64,000 nt of DNA, from the NCBI GenBank assembly GCA_008933995.1, contig WARS01000029.1, forward strand, positions 22,566,879 to 22,630,878, in the 5' to 3' direction. Source of the DNA: Datnioides undecimradiatus. Lineage: Eukaryota; Chordata; Actinopteri; Lobotiformes; Datnioididae. This document shows positions 63,405-64,000 of this stretch, one piece after another. The notes below the pieces were generated by a model, which searched no databases, was not told where the DNA came from, and was given only the letters and a program-made list of their open reading frames with translations. Every line of letters begins with the position of its first letter. The first letter of the stretch is position 1. The translations under genes were made by a program, and so were the position numbers.

Positions 63405-63845
63405 TAGTTGTTTCCTGTTTTCTTCTTCTTCTTCTTCTTCTTCTTCACGTTTCCCCGTTTACTTCACTTCCTGTCCTTGTGTTTTCCCTCCATTTGTGAT
63501 CTTGCCTGCTCATCCTGATTGGTTTCACCTTTGTCTCCTTCCCTCTGTCAGTCCATTATTGTGAGGAGTGCTTTTGCCCACCTCCTCATGTTTCCACAGG
63601 TTTTCTTGCATTTTTGTTTTTATTTTCTCTTTTCTTTCCTGTTTTCCATGTTTTTTTTTTCTTTTTATATGCTCACTTATGTACACATTTGCCTTTTTGA
63701 CTACCTTGCATGGAGCAACGTGACCATGCCGTGAGGTTTGTGTTGTATATTGTTTCATTAAATCATCGCTGCAGTGCACCTGCTCTGCCTCCAGTGTCTG
63801 CTCCTGGGCTCCACCTCGCCCTCTTGTTTCCTTTTTGGCACAAAC
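63405..63845 (+). mobile_element. Possible LTR-like fossil fragment
   Basis: After a CTT run (63420-63446) come CTGATTGGTTTCACCTTTGT, CTCCTTCCCTCTGTCAGTCC and, further on, TTAAATCATCGCTGCAGTGC and ACCTGCTCTGCC. This is the style of the 3' part of some teleost long terminal repeats, with a polyadenylation-like ATTAAA. There is no internal coding part in the window. If it is such an element it is an old solo fragment; identity is uncertain. Confidence 0.3.
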
Positions 63846-64000
63846 TCTGATAAATATGTTTGGAAATAGTTGCTTTATTACATTCAGCAGACACAGAACA
63901 ACATTAGCATTCAGTCTAGTATTTACTTTTAGCTTTGGTCTGACTCAAACAGCTGCACGCTGGTTGATGAGACTTCAACTTTACAGTCAAACCAAACAAA

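Larger units (their letters stand above)
53250..64000. other. Upstream region of rgs4
   Basis: No supportable gene in about 10.7 kb. It contains a LINE tail relic (55.96-56.47 kb), a 24-bp near-palindrome (54038-54061), GT and GTT microsatellites near 61.0 and 61.3 kb, a CTT run at 63.42 kb with possible LTR-like sequence after it, and repeat-poor blocks (58.73-59.05, 59.85-60.08 and 62.9-63.2 kb) that could be conserved regulatory DNA. The open frames present (for example 54774-55118 + and 56992-57420 -) have no recognisable domain. Confidence 0.55.

Noticed and set aside
1-64000. CRISPR arrays, bacterial operons or phage-like modules
   Set aside because: No regularly spaced repeats, ribosome-binding sites or dense coding; the window is clearly vertebrate.

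Overview
The window looks like vertebrate, most probably teleost (percomorph-type) fish, nuclear DNA. The evidence is genes split by short GT-AG introns, CA/GT microsatellites, teleost-type interspersed repeats (TTAGCATGCTAA-rich repeats, Tc1/mariner and LINE relics), and proteins that read as fish versions of R4-family regulators of G-protein signalling (RGS). No bacterial, phage or CRISPR features were seen.

Only three protein-coding genes can be supported, and they are paralogues. (1) An R4 RGS gene of RGS16/RGS5 type lies on the + strand (CDS 6080-7375, five exons, 187 aa). (2) rgs5 lies on the + strand (CDS 22993-31292, five exons, 183 aa). (3) rgs4 lies on the - strand (CDS 53006 down to 48208, five exons, 208 aa). 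All three share the same intron phases, a 44-nt first coding exon that starts Met-Cys-Lys-Gly-Leu-Ala, and a promoter with an inverted CCAAT box followed by a TATA box 125-140 bp upstream of the ATG. rgs5 and rgs4 are convergent, as I recall for the mammalian RGS4-RGS5 pair. The proteins are expected to act at the inner face of the plasma membrane as GTPase-activating proteins for Gi/Gq alpha subunits.

Layout: 1-5.85 kb is non-coding and includes a local tandem duplication; 5.85-8.0 kb is the compact first RGS gene; 8-22.8 kb is intergenic, with candidate CTCF sites, a Tc1/mariner relic and low-repeat blocks that could be conserved elements; 22.8-31.4 kb is rgs5, with a 3.9-kb third intron and a G-quadruplex motif just after the stop; 31.4-46.8 kb is intergenic, with repeats, one unrecognised open frame on the minus strand and a 14-bp inverted repeat; 46.8-53.2 kb is rgs4, with a LINE relic in its last intron; 53.2-64 kb is the rgs4 upstream region, with a LINE tail and low-repeat blocks. 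I found no convincing new biological system. The points most worth a second look are the altered RGS-box residues of the first paralogue, the shared promoter design, and the unexplained open frame near 39.3-39.8 kb.
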